Numbered from the stretch's first letter, positions 32,594-42,640 are shown. The stretch: 46,619 bases of DNA from an uncultured Paenibacillaceae bacterium (GCA_937957685.1 CALGAO010000093.1:1-46619), one strand, 5' to 3'. Made by a program: numbers and translations. Notes: a model not told the origin generated them from the letters alone.

Positions 32594-32827
32594 TTATTCG
32601 ACGTTATCAGGCATCAGGTTGATATTGCGCGACGGAGTGAACGTGGAGATGGCATGCTTATATATCATCTGCTGCCGTCCCTCGCTGTCTAGGATGATGG
32701 TGAAGTTATCGAACGCCCGAACCAAACCGCGAATCTGGAAGCCGTTGGTCAGATATACGGTTACCGGAACGTTGTCCTTGCGCAATTGGTTCAAGAAATG
32801 ATCCTGGATATTAATGGGCTTGTTCAT
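32594..32827 (-). CDS. hfq: RNA chaperone Hfq
   Basis: A 77-residue Hfq from ATG 32827 with AGGAGG upstream; the longer frame overlaps the miaA end. The Sm1 motif is present (Q-D-H-F-L-N-Q-L-R, V-x-V-Y-L-T-N-G-F-Q). So is the Sm2 motif Y-K-H-A-I-S-T, close to the Firmicute variant. Hfq forms a hexameric ring binding small RNAs and mRNAs. It follows miaA by about 100 bp, the conserved order. Confidence 0.95.
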   Translation of the reverse strand: MNKPINIQDHFLNQLRKDNVPVTVYLTNGFQIRGLVRAFDNFTIILDSEGRQQMIYKHAISTFTPSRNINLMPDNVE

Positions 32828-32930
32828 CGAATGAAACCTCCTAATTATATATATATTGAACGGTCTTGGACGGCATCCGCATGCATGGCCATCAGCAGGT
32901 ACATGATCTGAATAACCGGACAAGCGTCTA

Positions 32931-33881
32931 TCAGTCAACGAAGAGTTTCCCATTTATTATATCATTAATCCTGGTCACATTGGAAACAAAATTTTCAGGT
33001 TCTGTCATGTCCACCCACTCGATTCCCTTCATGTGGCGAAACCAGGACAACTGACGTTTGGCAAATCTCCGGGTATTGCGCTTCAGCAACTCGATGGCCT
33101 GATCCAGGCTGTATTCGCCTTGCAGGTACCCGACGATTTCTTTATACCCCAAGCCCTGCATGGAAATCAAACCCGGCCCATAACCGCGAGACAGCAGTCC
33201 CTCCACCTCCTGCACCAGCCCTTGCTCGATCATCAGATCCACCCGTTCCTCGATCCGCCGATAGAGCAGGTCCCTTCGCATCGTAAGGCCGATGAGACAG
33301 GTGCGGTAAGGAGATTCGGCCGGCTGCTCGGCCAGATACTCGGACATGGTGCGCCCCGTCAGACGGTGGACCTCCAGGGCGCGGATGATGCGCCGCAGAT
33401 CGTTGACGTGAAGCCTTGCGGCCGTGTCCGGATCGACCGCGCGCAACCGTTCATGCAGGACCGCCGCGCCATGCTGCTCGGCATAAGCCTTCAGCTCGCG
33501 GCGGTACTCTTCATCCTGGCCGGCCTCGCTGAACCGGTAGCCGTACACGACAGACTGGATGTACAGTCCGGTCCCGCCGACGATGAACGGTATCTTGCCT
33601 CTGGAGGCGATCGAACGAATCGCTTCCTCGCATGCCTGCTGGAAATCGGATACCGAGTACGGCTCGTCGGGGTTGCGGATATCGATCAGGTGATGCGGGA
33701 CGATCGCCCGTTCCTCGGGGCTTACCTTGGCCGTGCCGATGTCCATCCCCCGGTATACCTGCATGGAGTCGCCGGAGATGATCTCCGCATCGAGATGCCT
33801 GGCCAGCTGCAGGCTGAGGGCGGTCTTGCCCACGGCTGTCGGTCCGACCAATACGAGAAGCTTCTGTCTGTTGTCCTTCAT
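32931..33881 (-). CDS. miaA: tRNA dimethylallyltransferase
   Basis: A 316-residue MiaA. The P-loop GPTAVGKT is at about 13-20, D-S-M-Q-V-Y-R-G-M-D-I-G-T-A-K near 38-52, VGGTGLYI near 102 and the tRNA-binding stretch Q-G-L-G-Y-K-E near 244. It prenylates A37 of tRNAs reading codons that begin with U. Length is normal. The ATG overlaps the methyltransferase stop by four bases (ATGA), so it belongs to the mutS-ctp-mutL-methyltransferase-miaA-hfq run. Confidence 0.96.
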   Translation of the reverse strand: MKDNRQKLLVLVGPTAVGKTALSLQLARHLDAEIISGDSMQVYRGMDIGTAKVSPEERAIVPHHLIDIRNPDEPYSVSDFQQACEEAIRSIASRGKIPFIVGGTGLYIQSVVYGYRFSEAGQDEEYRRELKAYAEQHGAAVLHERLRAVDPDTAARLHVNDLRRIIRALEVHRLTGRTMSEYLAEQPAESPYRTCLIGLTMRRDLLYRRIEERVDLMIEQGLVQEVEGLLSRGYGPGLISMQGLGYKEIVGYLQGEYSLDQAIELLKRNTRRFAKRQLSWFRHMKGIEWVDMTEPENFVSNVTRINDIINGKLFVD

Positions 33882-34657
33882 GTAATGTGAATCACTCCGA
33901 ATGCGATTTTGGCATTGTGCCGATCGTCCTGGACGAAGCCGAGCCTGGCGAACTGCGCGCTGCCCCGCCGCTCCTTCATCATGACGACCCGCCTCGCCAC
34001 GCGTTTCGCCTCAGCCACCGATTCGGCGGAGATCTCCTGCATGAAGGCGTAGTTGCGAAGCGGAGATATGCCGCTGGATTCCTCGATCGGCGAGCGAAAC
34101 ATCGGGTCGAAATAGACGAGATCCGCGCTTCTGTCCGGCAGCGAGCGCAGCACATCGAGATGATGGCCGCAGACGACCGAGATGCGCCGCATCGCCGCGT
34201 CGAACTCGGGAAGATCCGTTGTGGCGCGAGCGAGCCCGTCCCTCGCGATCAGGCTGATGATTCGATCGGCTTCGATCGCCATGACCTTCCCGCGATCCCC
34301 CGCCGCATAGGACAGGGCGATCGCATCCGAGCACAGGCCGGCGGTGCAGTCGATGATCGTGTCACCAGGGCGGACATCGGGAATGGAGATCAGCGGCTCG
34401 CTCTCCCCCGTTGCCAACATCCGTTTGATGCGAAGATAGGACGATCCCGGATGGAAGAACAGCGGCGGGTGGCGATCGCGGTAGCTGGTCAGCCCCGTCT
34501 CCGTCACGACGAGCACATCGCTCACCCGGTAGCGCTCCTGCATCCTGCGGATCGTCATATGCCTGCGCGGCACGGCCCTCACCTGCAGCTCGGCGGCCAG
34601 CTCCCGCGCCTGCCGGACGAGCTCTTCGGAAGGGTCATAGGAAGTCGTCACGATCAT
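33878..34657 (-). CDS. Class I SAM-dependent methyltransferase, RsmJ-like
   Basis: A 259-residue protein whose ATG (34657) overlaps the mutL stop as TAATG. An open frame continues upstream but lies inside mutL. The SAM site is I-I-D-C-T-A-G-L-C-S-D-A near 98-110, with VMAIEAD near 125. The catalytic D-P-M-F motif is in DLVYFDPMF near 183, as in RsmJ-type rRNA methyltransferases. The target is unproven. The tight overlap with mutL and miaA indicates one transcript, and similar genes occupy this place in Paenibacillus as I recall. Confidence 0.82.
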   Translation of the reverse strand: MIVTTSYDPSEELVRQARELAAELQVRAVPRRHMTIRRMQERYRVSDVLVVTETGLTSYRDRHPPLFFHPGSSYLRIKRMLATGESEPLISIPDVRPGDTIIDCTAGLCSDAIALSYAAGDRGKVMAIEADRIISLIARDGLARATTDLPEFDAAMRRISVVCGHHLDVLRSLPDRSADLVYFDPMFRSPIEESSGISPLRNYAFMQEISAESVAEAKRVARRVVMMKERRGSAQFARLGFVQDDRHNAKIAFGVIHIT

Positions 34658-36648
34658 TACATCACCCGTTTGAACATTTTCTCTAATTCGTGGCTGGAGA
34701 AGCTGACGATGATCGGCCGACCGTGCGGACACGTAAACGGACTTGCGCATTCGCCCAGCTGCCTGAGCAGGGACTCGATCTCCTCCCTGCTGAGATGATC
34801 GTTCGCCTTGAGCGACGCCTTGCAGGCCGCAAGGATCGCCGATTTCTCGCGCAGCCTGGCGATGTCGAGCGACTTGTCCTGCAGGACGAGCTCGACCATC
34901 TCCAGCAGCAGCTCGCGTTCCTCGCCCTTCGGCATCCACTCCGGAACAGATCGTATGATAAAGGTATTCCCTCCAAATGGCTCCAGATAAACCCCGATCT
35001 GCGCAAACAGCGCCGCCCGATCCCTCAGACGCTCTGCCTCGGCAGCCGTGAATTCCAGCGTGATCGGCACGAGCAGCTCCTGGGAAGCCTGAACCGGCTG
35101 ACCGAACTTGCGATAGAAGCGTTCGTAGTTGATGCGCTCATGCGCCGCATGCTGGTCGATCAGATACAGGCCGCTGTCGTCCTCGGCGACGATATACGTT
35201 CCGTGCAGCTGCCCGATCACCCTGAGCTGCGGCAGCCGCCTCGACTCGCCCGGCAGCTCCGTCTCCGCGACCTCGACGTAAGGCTGCCAGACCGAAGCGG
35301 GAACGTCGGCCTCGGAGCGGGCGGTCGCCTGCGGCTGGGCGGGTGCCTTCGCCACAGGCGGCGTCCGGGTCAGAGGCTTCCGTTTGTCCGCATGCTGCGC
35401 GTCCTGCGCCGCCGTCGTCGTGATGGCGGGGCCGGATGGCGCCGCACTTGGCCGCGACGCGGCCGGCGCAGCGAACCCTGGCGTCGATGAAGTCTCGCGG
35501 GCAGTGTAGCCGGACGCGGCGCGCCCCGAACCTTCCCGCGCTTCCATAGGCCAGTTCGCCCCGGCTTGGGCCGATGGCGTTCTCCCCGCCTCATAGAAGG
35601 CCAGCTGCTCCTGGATGACATTCTTCTTCGGCTGGGGGGCCTGCATGCGCGGGATCAGGTTCGTGCGGTGCAGCAGCTTGCGCAGCTCCTCCTCGACGAA
35701 GGTCATCAGCTCGCGCTCCTTGCTGAAGCGAACCTCCAGCTTCGCCGGATGGACGTTGACGTCGACGAGCGACGGATCCATCGTCAGCTGCAGCACGACG
35801 AGCGGATAGCGGTTGATCGGCAGCAGCGTATGATACGCCTGGAGTATCGCGGTCTGCAGCGGGAAGCTGCGCACATAGCGGCCGTTGACGATCGTCGTCA
35901 TGCCGTACCGGTTGGCGCGCGTCAGCTCCGGTTTGCCGATCCGGCCGCCCATGGCGAAATCCGCATTCTCCGCCTGCACGGGCAGCATCGCGCGCGCGGT
36001 CGCCGTCCCGTAGATCGCGGCGATCGTCTGCTGCAGGTCGCCGCCGCCCGGCGTGCTGAACACCTGCTTGTCCTGATGCCACAGGCTGAAGGCGATCCCG
36101 GGATGAGCGAGCGCCAGCCTGTACATATAGTCGGAGATGTGGCCGAACTCGGTCTGCACCGTCTTCATGTATTTCAGACGGGCCGGCGTATGATAGAACA
36201 GGTCGCGGACGGTGATGTCGGTGCCCTGCGCCGTTCTGGCATCCTCGATGCGCTTGACCGCGCCGCCCTCGATGGCGATCAGCGTCCCCAGTCCCGACCG
36301 GTCCGGCGAGGTGACGCACTCGACTCGCGCCACGGAAGCGATGCTGGGCAACGCTTCGCCGCGGAAGCCGAGCGTCCGGATATGAAACAGATCGCGGCTG
36401 TCGGTGACCTTGCTGGTCGCATGGCGCTGGAAGGCCAGCGGCACATCCTCCGCCGCCATCCCCTTGCCATTGTCGATGACGCGGATCAGCTTCAGTCCGC
36501 CTTCTTCGATATAGACGCGGATATTGTCCGCGCCGGCATCGATCGCATTCTCCACGAGCTCCTTGACGACCGAGGCCGGGCGTTCCACGACCTCGCCAGC
36601 CGCGATCAGATTGGCCACATGTTCGTCCAGTATGCGTATGATCCCCAC
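34657..36648 (-). CDS. mutL: DNA mismatch repair protein MutL with endonuclease motif
   Basis: A 663-residue MutL starting at GTG 36648. The GHKL ATPase domain (1-330) has E-L-V-E-N-A-I-D-A-G (30-40), DNGKGM near 58 and GFRGEAL near 93. A Pro/Ala-rich linker (about 345-450) follows. The C-terminal domain carries D-Q-H-A-A-H-E-R-I-N-Y-E, A-C-K and C-P-H-G-R-P. These are the metal-site motifs of endonuclease-type MutL found in bacteria without MutH. It nicks the new strand in mismatch repair together with MutS and the clamp. The stop overlaps the next start. Confidence 0.96.
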   Translation of the reverse strand: MGIIRILDEHVANLIAAGEVVERPASVVKELVENAIDAGADNIRVYIEEGGLKLIRVIDNGKGMAAEDVPLAFQRHATSKVTDSRDLFHIRTLGFRGEALPSIASVARVECVTSPDRSGLGTLIAIEGGAVKRIEDARTAQGTDITVRDLFYHTPARLKYMKTVQTEFGHISDYMYRLALAHPGIAFSLWHQDKQVFSTPGGGDLQQTIAAIYGTATARAMLPVQAENADFAMGGRIGKPELTRANRYGMTTIVNGRYVRSFPLQTAILQAYHTLLPINRYPLVVLQLTMDPSLVDVNVHPAKLEVRFSKERELMTFVEEELRKLLHRTNLIPRMQAPQPKKNVIQEQLAFYEAGRTPSAQAGANWPMEAREGSGRAASGYTARETSSTPGFAAPAASRPSAAPSGPAITTTAAQDAQHADKRKPLTRTPPVAKAPAQPQATARSEADVPASVWQPYVEVAETELPGESRRLPQLRVIGQLHGTYIVAEDDSGLYLIDQHAAHERINYERFYRKFGQPVQASQELLVPITLEFTAAEAERLRDRAALFAQIGVYLEPFGGNTFIIRSVPEWMPKGEERELLLEMVELVLQDKSLDIARLREKSAILAACKASLKANDHLSREEIESLLRQLGECASPFTCPHGRPIIVSFSSHELEKMFKRVM

Positions 36649-36687
36649 ATTTACCCTCTCCAGTCTTCGTTCATGGCGCCCGGTTCG

Positions 36688-38142
36688 TCACCGGATCAAC
36701 ATCGTTAACTGCCGGTTGTCATAGGACCACTCGAATCCCTCCATCTGTCTGGCATATTCGCTCAGATCGATGTAGGTCAACCCTTTCTCCTGATGGACGG
36801 ACGGAGACTTCGCATCAAATGCGAGACGCCTGGCTTCCCCCTGCATCAGGACCTGACTGTTCTTGCCGTCCCATTCGACATTCAGGCCGGCAAGGGCGCC
36901 GAGCACCCGGGAGTGAACATAGACGCGGTCGCCTTTGGTGACGTATGCCAACGAGTCGTTAAAGTTAACACCATTAATCGTTAATTTGCCTAATCCAGCC
37001 TGGATGGTCAGGTTGGTCATGCCGACCTCGCGGAATGCCGTGATCAGCTGAGGCAGGCTGCCCTGCACCACGATATCCGGTGTGATCCCGACGCCGTTCA
37101 CCTTCTTGCGCTTGGGAGTCATATATTCCTGGGTCGTCACCTTGAGCACTCCGCCGTTGGACAGATTGTACAGCGACTGCACGCTGCCCTTGCCGTAAGT
37201 GCGGGTGCCGATGACCTTGGCCGCCTGGTAATCCTGCAAGGCGCCCGCCAGCACCTCGGAGCCGCTGGCGCTGGACTCATTGACCAGGATGACGACCGGG
37301 AAATCGACCGTGTAGCCGCCGGTGACCGTGATCGGGCTCTCCAGCCCGTTCTTGTTGCGGGAATACATCACCGGTCCGTTATCGATAAACTCCGCGGCAA
37401 TGTACGCAACGGTGTCCAGGTAACCGCCGGGATTGCCCCTGACGTCGATGACCAGCCCCTGGACATTCTTGCCCTTCATCTTGATCATCAGTTCCTCGAA
37501 CTTCTCATCCGCGTCTTTGGAAAAAGAGGATATCCGAATATAGCCATAACGTTCCTCGAACCATTTGCCTTCCACCGTCGGGATCTGAATGCTCCTTCTG
37601 GTCAGGGTGTAGGTGCTCTCCTTGCCGGAACGCGAGATCGTCACCATCACCGTCGTGTTTTCTTCGCCAGCGATCATCGATACGATCTCACTGGTTGTCT
37701 TGCCAGCCGTGGATTGCCCGTTAACCGCCACGATATAGTCGCCGAACAGGATCCCCGCCTCCTCGGCCGGAGACTCGGGGAACACCTCCACGGCATACAC
37801 GCCGTTGGCATCCTGCTCAAGGCGAATGCCGATGCCGACATACTGCTGCTCGATCGAGTTGGAATACTGGTCCCATTCATTCGGCGTCATATACTCGGTA
37901 TACGGATCGCCGATGCGTTCGATCATGCCGTTGATGGCGGCTTCCAGCAGCTCCTGCTCGCTGATGCCGCTTAGATGATAGTTCTTCAGCAAATGTATGA
38001 TTTCATGAAACAGGTCCTCGCCCGTCGCCTCGTCGGCAGCATAAACAGCGGTCGGGAACGGCAGGATCAGGACCAGTGCCAGGAGCCACAGGGCACATCG
38101 TCTCTTCCACAGCTTGCCTGTTCGTATCTGGTTATTGAGCAT
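36688..38142 (-). CDS. S41-family C-terminal processing protease with copper amine oxidase-like domain
   Basis: A 484-residue exported protease. The signal or anchor helix is at about 14-35 (WLLALVLILPFP). Then come an N-terminal helical part, a PDZ domain (about 100-175, Y-V-G-I-G-I-R) and the S41 core with E-S-S-A-S-G-S-E near 290, holding the serine nucleophile. The lysine is in TYGKGS near 318. The C-terminal 100 residues (about 380-484) look like a copper amine oxidase-like stalk domain, a common wall- or surface-associated add-on in Paenibacillus. It lies between mutS and mutL with gaps of 12 and 39 bp, an unusual insertion in the mismatch repair operon. Confidence 0.85.
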   Translation of the reverse strand: MLNNQIRTGKLWKRRCALWLLALVLILPFPTAVYAADEATGEDLFHEIIHLLKNYHLSGISEQELLEAAINGMIERIGDPYTEYMTPNEWDQYSNSIEQQYVGIGIRLEQDANGVYAVEVFPESPAEEAGILFGDYIVAVNGQSTAGKTTSEIVSMIAGEENTTVMVTISRSGKESTYTLTRRSIQIPTVEGKWFEERYGYIRISSFSKDADEKFEELMIKMKGKNVQGLVIDVRGNPGGYLDTVAYIAAEFIDNGPVMYSRNKNGLESPITVTGGYTVDFPVVILVNESSASGSEVLAGALQDYQAAKVIGTRTYGKGSVQSLYNLSNGGVLKVTTQEYMTPKRKKVNGVGITPDIVVQGSLPQLITAFREVGMTNLTIQAGLGKLTINGVNFNDSLAYVTKGDRVYVHSRVLGALAGLNVEWDGKNSQVLMQGEARRLAFDAKSPSVHQEKGLTYIDLSEYARQMEGFEWSYDNRQLTMLIR

Positions 38143-38154
38143 GATTGGTCACCC

Positions 38155-40875
38155 TTATCTGATGGATTTGAGTTCGAGAATAAATTGCATGGCCTCCAGC
38201 GGCGTCATGTTCATCAGATCCGCCTCATGCACGCGCTTGTAGATCTCCTGCGCGGAGGTGTTCACGGGAGCAGCGTCAGGTTGAGGCGTGGCCTCGATGT
38301 CCGCGCGATCGCTCCTCACCGGACGATCCTCCGACTTCGCCTGTTCAGGTCTGCGGCTCCTGTCCTTGCCTCGATCCCGGCCCGCGCCGGTCTTCGAATC
38401 CGGCATCTCATCCGGGAACAGGCTGAGCTGCACGGGCTGGGCAAGGGAAACCGCCGTCTGCAGCTCGGTCGAACGGATCTCCAGGGTGCTCAGGATCTGG
38501 TAGGCCCGCTCGATGATCGGCTCCGGGATGCCGGCGATCTTCGCGCAATAGATGCCGTAGCTGGTGCTGGCCGCGCCGCGGATCAGCTTGCGCAGGAAGG
38601 TCACCTCATCGCCGCTCTCCTTCACATCCATGCAATAATTGTGCAGATAGGGAAGCGAATCCTCGAGATGCGCCAGCTCGTGGAAATGGGTCGAGACCAG
38701 CGTCTTGCAGCCGATATGATGATGGATGTACTCGATGACCGACTGGGCGATCGCCATCCCCTCGCCCGTCGAGGTGCCGCGGCCCAGCTCATCGATGATG
38801 ACCAGGCTGCGCGGCGTCGCCTTGGCGGTCATGAGCTGGATGTCCTTCATCTCCACCATGAAGGTGGATTGGCCGCCGATCACGTCATCGGCCGCGCCGA
38901 TGCGCGTGAAGATGCGATCGACGATCGGGATGATCGCCCGATCGGCCGGCACGAAGCAGCCGATCTGCGCCATGATCAGGATATAGGCGACCTGCCGCAT
39001 ATAGGTGCTCTTGCCCGCCATGTTCGGGCCCGTGATGAGCATCATCCGGCAATCCTGCTCGCTCAGCACCGTGTCGTTGGCGATGAACGGCTCGCTGTCG
39101 AGCAGGGCCTCCACGACGGGATGCCGTCCGGCCTCGATCGTCAGGTCGTAGCCGTCGGTGATCGTCGGCCGGCGGTAACGGCGTTCGGCGCTGACGGAAG
39201 CGAGCGACTGCAGCGCATCGATCTCCGCGATCGTCTCCGCCAGCTTCTGCAGACGGTCAGTCTCCGCCGCGATCCGTTCGCGCAGCCGGGTGAAGAGCTC
39301 GTATTCAAGATCGACCATCTTCTCTTCGGCTTCGAGGATGAGCGCCTCCTTCTCCTTCAGCTCCGGCGTGACGAAGCGCTCCGCATTGGCGAGCGTCTGC
39401 TTGCGCTCATAGATGCCCTCCGGCAGCGAGCCCAGGTTGGCTCGGGTGACCTCGATATAGTAGCCGAACACCTTGTTGAATCCGATCTTCAGCGATTTGA
39501 TGCCTGTCCGCTCGCGCTCCTGCCGTTCCAGCTCGGCGATCCATTGCTTGCCGCTCACGCTGGCCTCGCGCAGCTGGTCCAGCCTGGCATCGCAGCCGGG
39601 CTTGATGAGCCCTCCTTCGCGCACGGAGATCGGCGGATCATCGACGATCGTCCCGTCGATCCAGGCGGCGATGTCCTGGCAGGCATCCAGCGATCTGACG
39701 CGTTCATGCAGCGTGGTCGAGCCCGCGCCCATGGCCAGCTCGATCAGCTGCGGCACGCGCATCAGCGACAGCTTCAGCGCGTTGAGGTCGCGTGCGTTCG
39801 CCGAACCATAGACAACGCGGCCGACGAGCCGCTCCATGTCGTAGACCTCACGCAGCTGCTGGCGCAGCTCCTCGCGCACGATCAGCTGACGGACGAGGCA
39901 GTCGACCGCCTCCTGGCGGGCCTCGATCTTGGCCTTGTCGAGCAGCGGCTTGTCCACCCATCTGCGCAGCAGGCGTGCGCCCATCGCCGTCACCGTCCTG
40001 TCCAGCAGCCAGAGCAGGGAACCCTTCTTCGAGCGGTCGCGGGCGGTCTCCGTCAGCTCCAGATTGCGCCGGGTGAACGGATCCAGGATCATGAACTGCT
40101 GCTTCTCGTAGCTGCGGATCTGGCGGATATGGGCAAGCGAGCGCTTCTGCGTCTCATATAAATAACAGAGCAGCCGATCGATGCTCATCCTGGCGGCCGG
40201 CTGCAGCCGCTCAAGCTCCTCCTGCGGGAAATGGCGCGCCGTGATCTGCGGATCTCCCTGCTCGCGCAGGCTGATCAGCGTCCGCTTGTTCATCTGGCGG
40301 TTATACATATGTACGACGCGCGCCATCGCTTCATCCGTGAGCACCTCCGCAGGCTGGCAGGTGTTCAGCTCCTCGAACAGCTGCTCTTCATCCGCGGTGA
40401 ACTCCGTGACGTAAAGCTCACCTGTCGACAGGTCGCAGGAGGCCGCCGCCCAACGCTGCACGCTGTCGCCATCGGACACCTGGGCCAGCGACATGATGAA
40501 GTTGTTGGCCGTGCCGGGGAGCGTCCTGTCCTCCATGATCGTGCCCGGTGTGACGATGCGCACGATCTCCCGGCGCACGACGCCCCTGGCTTCGGCCGGA
40601 TCCTCGACCTGCTCGCAGATCGCGACCTTGTAGCCTTTATCGATCAATCTCGCGATATAGTTCTCTGCCGAATGGTAGGGCACCCCGCACATCGGCACCC
40701 GTTCGTCGCCGCCGGCGTCGCGGCCGGTGAGGGTGATCTCCAGTTCCCTGGCGGCGAGCCTGGCGTCCTCGAAGAACATCTCGTAGAAATCGCCCAGGCG
40801 GAAGAACAGGAGCGCGTCCGGCACCTCCGCCTTGATCTGCAGATATTGCTCCATCATAGGGGTGTATTTCGCCAA
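38155..40875 (-). CDS. mutS: DNA mismatch repair protein MutS
   Basis: A 906-residue MutS. The mismatch-reading motif F-Y-E is at residues 30-32 (LGDFYEMFFED). The connector, lever and clamp domains fill about 130-570. The ATPase domain has Walker A TGPNMAGKST near 618 and Walker B VIIDELGRGTS near 695, followed by the S-T-H-F-H switch near 727. A charged, low-complexity stretch (about 815-860) precedes the C-terminal helix-turn-helix. The ATG follows GGAGG. It heads the run mutS-S41 protease-mutL-methyltransferase-miaA-hfq. Confidence 0.97.
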   Translation of the reverse strand: MAKYTPMMEQYLQIKAEVPDALLFFRLGDFYEMFFEDARLAARELEITLTGRDAGGDERVPMCGVPYHSAENYIARLIDKGYKVAICEQVEDPAEARGVVRREIVRIVTPGTIMEDRTLPGTANNFIMSLAQVSDGDSVQRWAAASCDLSTGELYVTEFTADEEQLFEELNTCQPAEVLTDEAMARVVHMYNRQMNKRTLISLREQGDPQITARHFPQEELERLQPAARMSIDRLLCYLYETQKRSLAHIRQIRSYEKQQFMILDPFTRRNLELTETARDRSKKGSLLWLLDRTVTAMGARLLRRWVDKPLLDKAKIEARQEAVDCLVRQLIVREELRQQLREVYDMERLVGRVVYGSANARDLNALKLSLMRVPQLIELAMGAGSTTLHERVRSLDACQDIAAWIDGTIVDDPPISVREGGLIKPGCDARLDQLREASVSGKQWIAELERQERERTGIKSLKIGFNKVFGYYIEVTRANLGSLPEGIYERKQTLANAERFVTPELKEKEALILEAEEKMVDLEYELFTRLRERIAAETDRLQKLAETIAEIDALQSLASVSAERRYRRPTITDGYDLTIEAGRHPVVEALLDSEPFIANDTVLSEQDCRMMLITGPNMAGKSTYMRQVAYILIMAQIGCFVPADRAIIPIVDRIFTRIGAADDVIGGQSTFMVEMKDIQLMTAKATPRSLVIIDELGRGTSTGEGMAIAQSVIEYIHHHIGCKTLVSTHFHELAHLEDSLPYLHNYCMDVKESGDEVTFLRKLIRGAASTSYGIYCAKIAGIPEPIIERAYQILSTLEIRSTELQTAVSLAQPVQLSLFPDEMPDSKTGAGRDRGKDRSRRPEQAKSEDRPVRSDRADIEATPQPDAAPVNTSAQEIYKRVHEADLMNMTPLEAMQFILELKSIR

Positions 40876-41026
40876 TGAATGATCCCTCCAGCATAAACCT
40901 GCGTCTATTATAGCATGAATTCAAGCTGAATATCTGAAATGATGCGGAGGTTGTATGAACCTGAACTTACAGTCATCCGATCTCCCCGCATCCGGACAAA
41001 GTTGTCCGGCGATGGATCGGGGCAGG

Positions 41027-42562
41027 TCAGTCCGCTGCCAGGCTGGCGTGCGGCAGGTTGGCTTGCGACAGGCTGGCGACGATCCCCCAGGCGGGGCGAA
41101 TGTCGGCAACCTCATCCCATGACCAGCCGCTCTCCAATAGTTCTATGAAAGGCTCCAGTTCTGATTCATAGCGCCGATAGGCGGGGCAGCGGACGATGTC
41201 CCGCCGCCAGGCGGGAAGGGCCTGCCTGAGCTTCGCCTTGTCCGCCTGATAATACGCCAGCTGCATCTCCGGGGCGTCCAGCGGACGCTCGCGCAGCAGC
41301 GCATGGTCGGAGGCGATCAGCTTCGCCAGGGCGATGACGCCGCGCGCCACCTCCGGCGTCGCCAGCCAGCTCGCCGGCGTGCGGTATTCAAAGCCGCCGT
41401 GCGCCTTGCGGCGGGCGTTGCCGAGCCAGCCGAAGGCCGGGCGACGCGCGCGGGCAGGCGCGTCCTCCAGCAGCGAGAGCGGCAGCGCGAGATAGTTGTC
41501 GAGCGTGCGCAGCAGCTCGTTCGTGAGCGGCACGCCGCTCAGGTGGATGTGGCCGCCGGTGAACACGCCGGCGGCAGGGCTTGAGCCCGCCCGCCATTCG
41601 AGGGCGGGCTCGGGGATGCGCGCGGCCGCCAGCCGCATCGCGCGCTGCAGGTTGGCGAGCAGCTCGCGCGGCTCGCCGCTCGGCGCCGGGCGCAGCTCGG
41701 CCAGCGCCTGTACGACGCGGCCTTCGACGACGGCCGCGTCATGGCCGGCCGGACCGCTTCGCGGCAGGAAGCGGTCGGCCGGCACGAGCTCGCCGCGCGG
41801 AGTCGTCAGCACGAACTCGACGTCGAGGCCGAGGACGACGACGTTCGTGCTGACGCGCCGCGGCGCGGCGATGGCGGCGGCGCCCTGCGTCAGCAGCGCC
41901 GCCGCATACTTCCCGGCGAGGCCCGCCGGGCTCGCCGGGAAGGGGTCGACGCCGCGCACGGCCGGGCGGCCGCGCGGCGAGAGGGCCAGACGCACCAGGC
42001 CAACGTCGAGGCCGAGTGCGTAGACGGCGCGCACCGCGGTGCGCGCGAGGCGGCGGAGGCGGCGATCCGCCTCCCATCCGCCCTCCGGCAGCGGCAGCTC
42101 ATGCGCCGTGCCGAGCGGTCCGCCGACGGCTGCAACCGGGCGATGATACACCGCGATCGCGTCCTGCTGCCACACCGCCACCGCGTATTCCGGGATCAGC
42201 GCATCCCGCTCAAGATCATCATCTGTCAGCAGGCCGTTCCACTTCATGAGGCTCCTGAATCTCCGGGCATCGTAAGCCCTCGCCGCATAACGCCATCGGT
42301 CGCCGCCCAGGGCGGCCTCGATGGTTGCCAGATCGACCGCATCGCCTGCACTTCCGGGACCTCCGGGTCCTTCTCCCCCCTGCCGATCGCCCGAACCTGC
42401 CGCCTGGCCTGCCTCCCTGCCAACTGCTTTCCCATGAAGACGAGCCGTGCTTCCAACGCGCAAGGGCTGCATGACGAGGGCCAACGCATGCTGCCTGACG
42501 CTCGCCAGCCACTCCAGATGCGCTTCCTTCAGCTTCTGCCTACCCAGCGTCCTCCTGCTCAA
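41027..42562 (-). CDS. Putative amidoligase (COOH-NH2 ligase type) domain protein
   Basis: A 511-residue protein of very high G+C in its middle. Residues 1-130 are variable with a Gly-rich low-complexity stretch (about 55-75). From about 245 there is a domain with G-L-D-V-E-F-V-L, G-H-D-A-A-V-V-E, A-E-L-R-P and T-G-G-H-I-H-L-S-G. I recognise this pattern from putative amidoligases related to glutamine synthetase and gamma-glutamyl-cysteine ligase, which form amide bonds using ATP. The substrate is unknown. It lies next to cotE, suggesting a link to the spore coat; that is inference. The start at ATG 42562 is not marked by a strong ribosome site. Confidence 0.65.
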   Translation of the reverse strand: MSRRTLGRQKLKEAHLEWLASVRQHALALVMQPLRVGSTARLHGKAVGREAGQAAGSGDRQGGEGPGGPGSAGDAVDLATIEAALGGDRWRYAARAYDARRFRSLMKWNGLLTDDDLERDALIPEYAVAVWQQDAIAVYHRPVAAVGGPLGTAHELPLPEGGWEADRRLRRLARTAVRAVYALGLDVGLVRLALSPRGRPAVRGVDPFPASPAGLAGKYAAALLTQGAAAIAAPRRVSTNVVVLGLDVEFVLTTPRGELVPADRFLPRSGPAGHDAAVVEGRVVQALAELRPAPSGEPRELLANLQRAMRLAAARIPEPALEWRAGSSPAAGVFTGGHIHLSGVPLTNELLRTLDNYLALPLSLLEDAPARARRPAFGWLGNARRKAHGGFEYRTPASWLATPEVARGVIALAKLIASDHALLRERPLDAPEMQLAYYQADKAKLRQALPAWRRDIVRCPAYRRYESELEPFIELLESGWSWDEVADIRPAWGIVASLSQANLPHASLAAD

Positions 42563-42611
42563 CGCCGCTTCGCCTCCCTGCGTTCGATCCTGTTGTCATC
42601 CATCCCGCCCA

Positions 42612-42640
42612 TAAACAAAGAAAGAGGGCCCCCGCCCTCT
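42612..42640 (-). terminator. Terminator of cotE
   Basis: AGAGGGC, four G, GCCCTCT, then TTCTTTGTTT on the minus strand, about 95 bp after the cotE stop and before the amidoligase gene. Confidence 0.8.

Noticed and set aside
33878..34939. Longer methyltransferase reading frame
   Set aside because: The extra N-terminal part overlaps mutL in another frame; ATG 34657 overlaps the mutL stop as TAATG and starts the recognised domain.
40992..41010. CCGGACAA/TTGTCCGG hairpin downstream of the amidoligase gene as a terminator
   Set aside because: It has an eight-pair stem but no T run on either strand.
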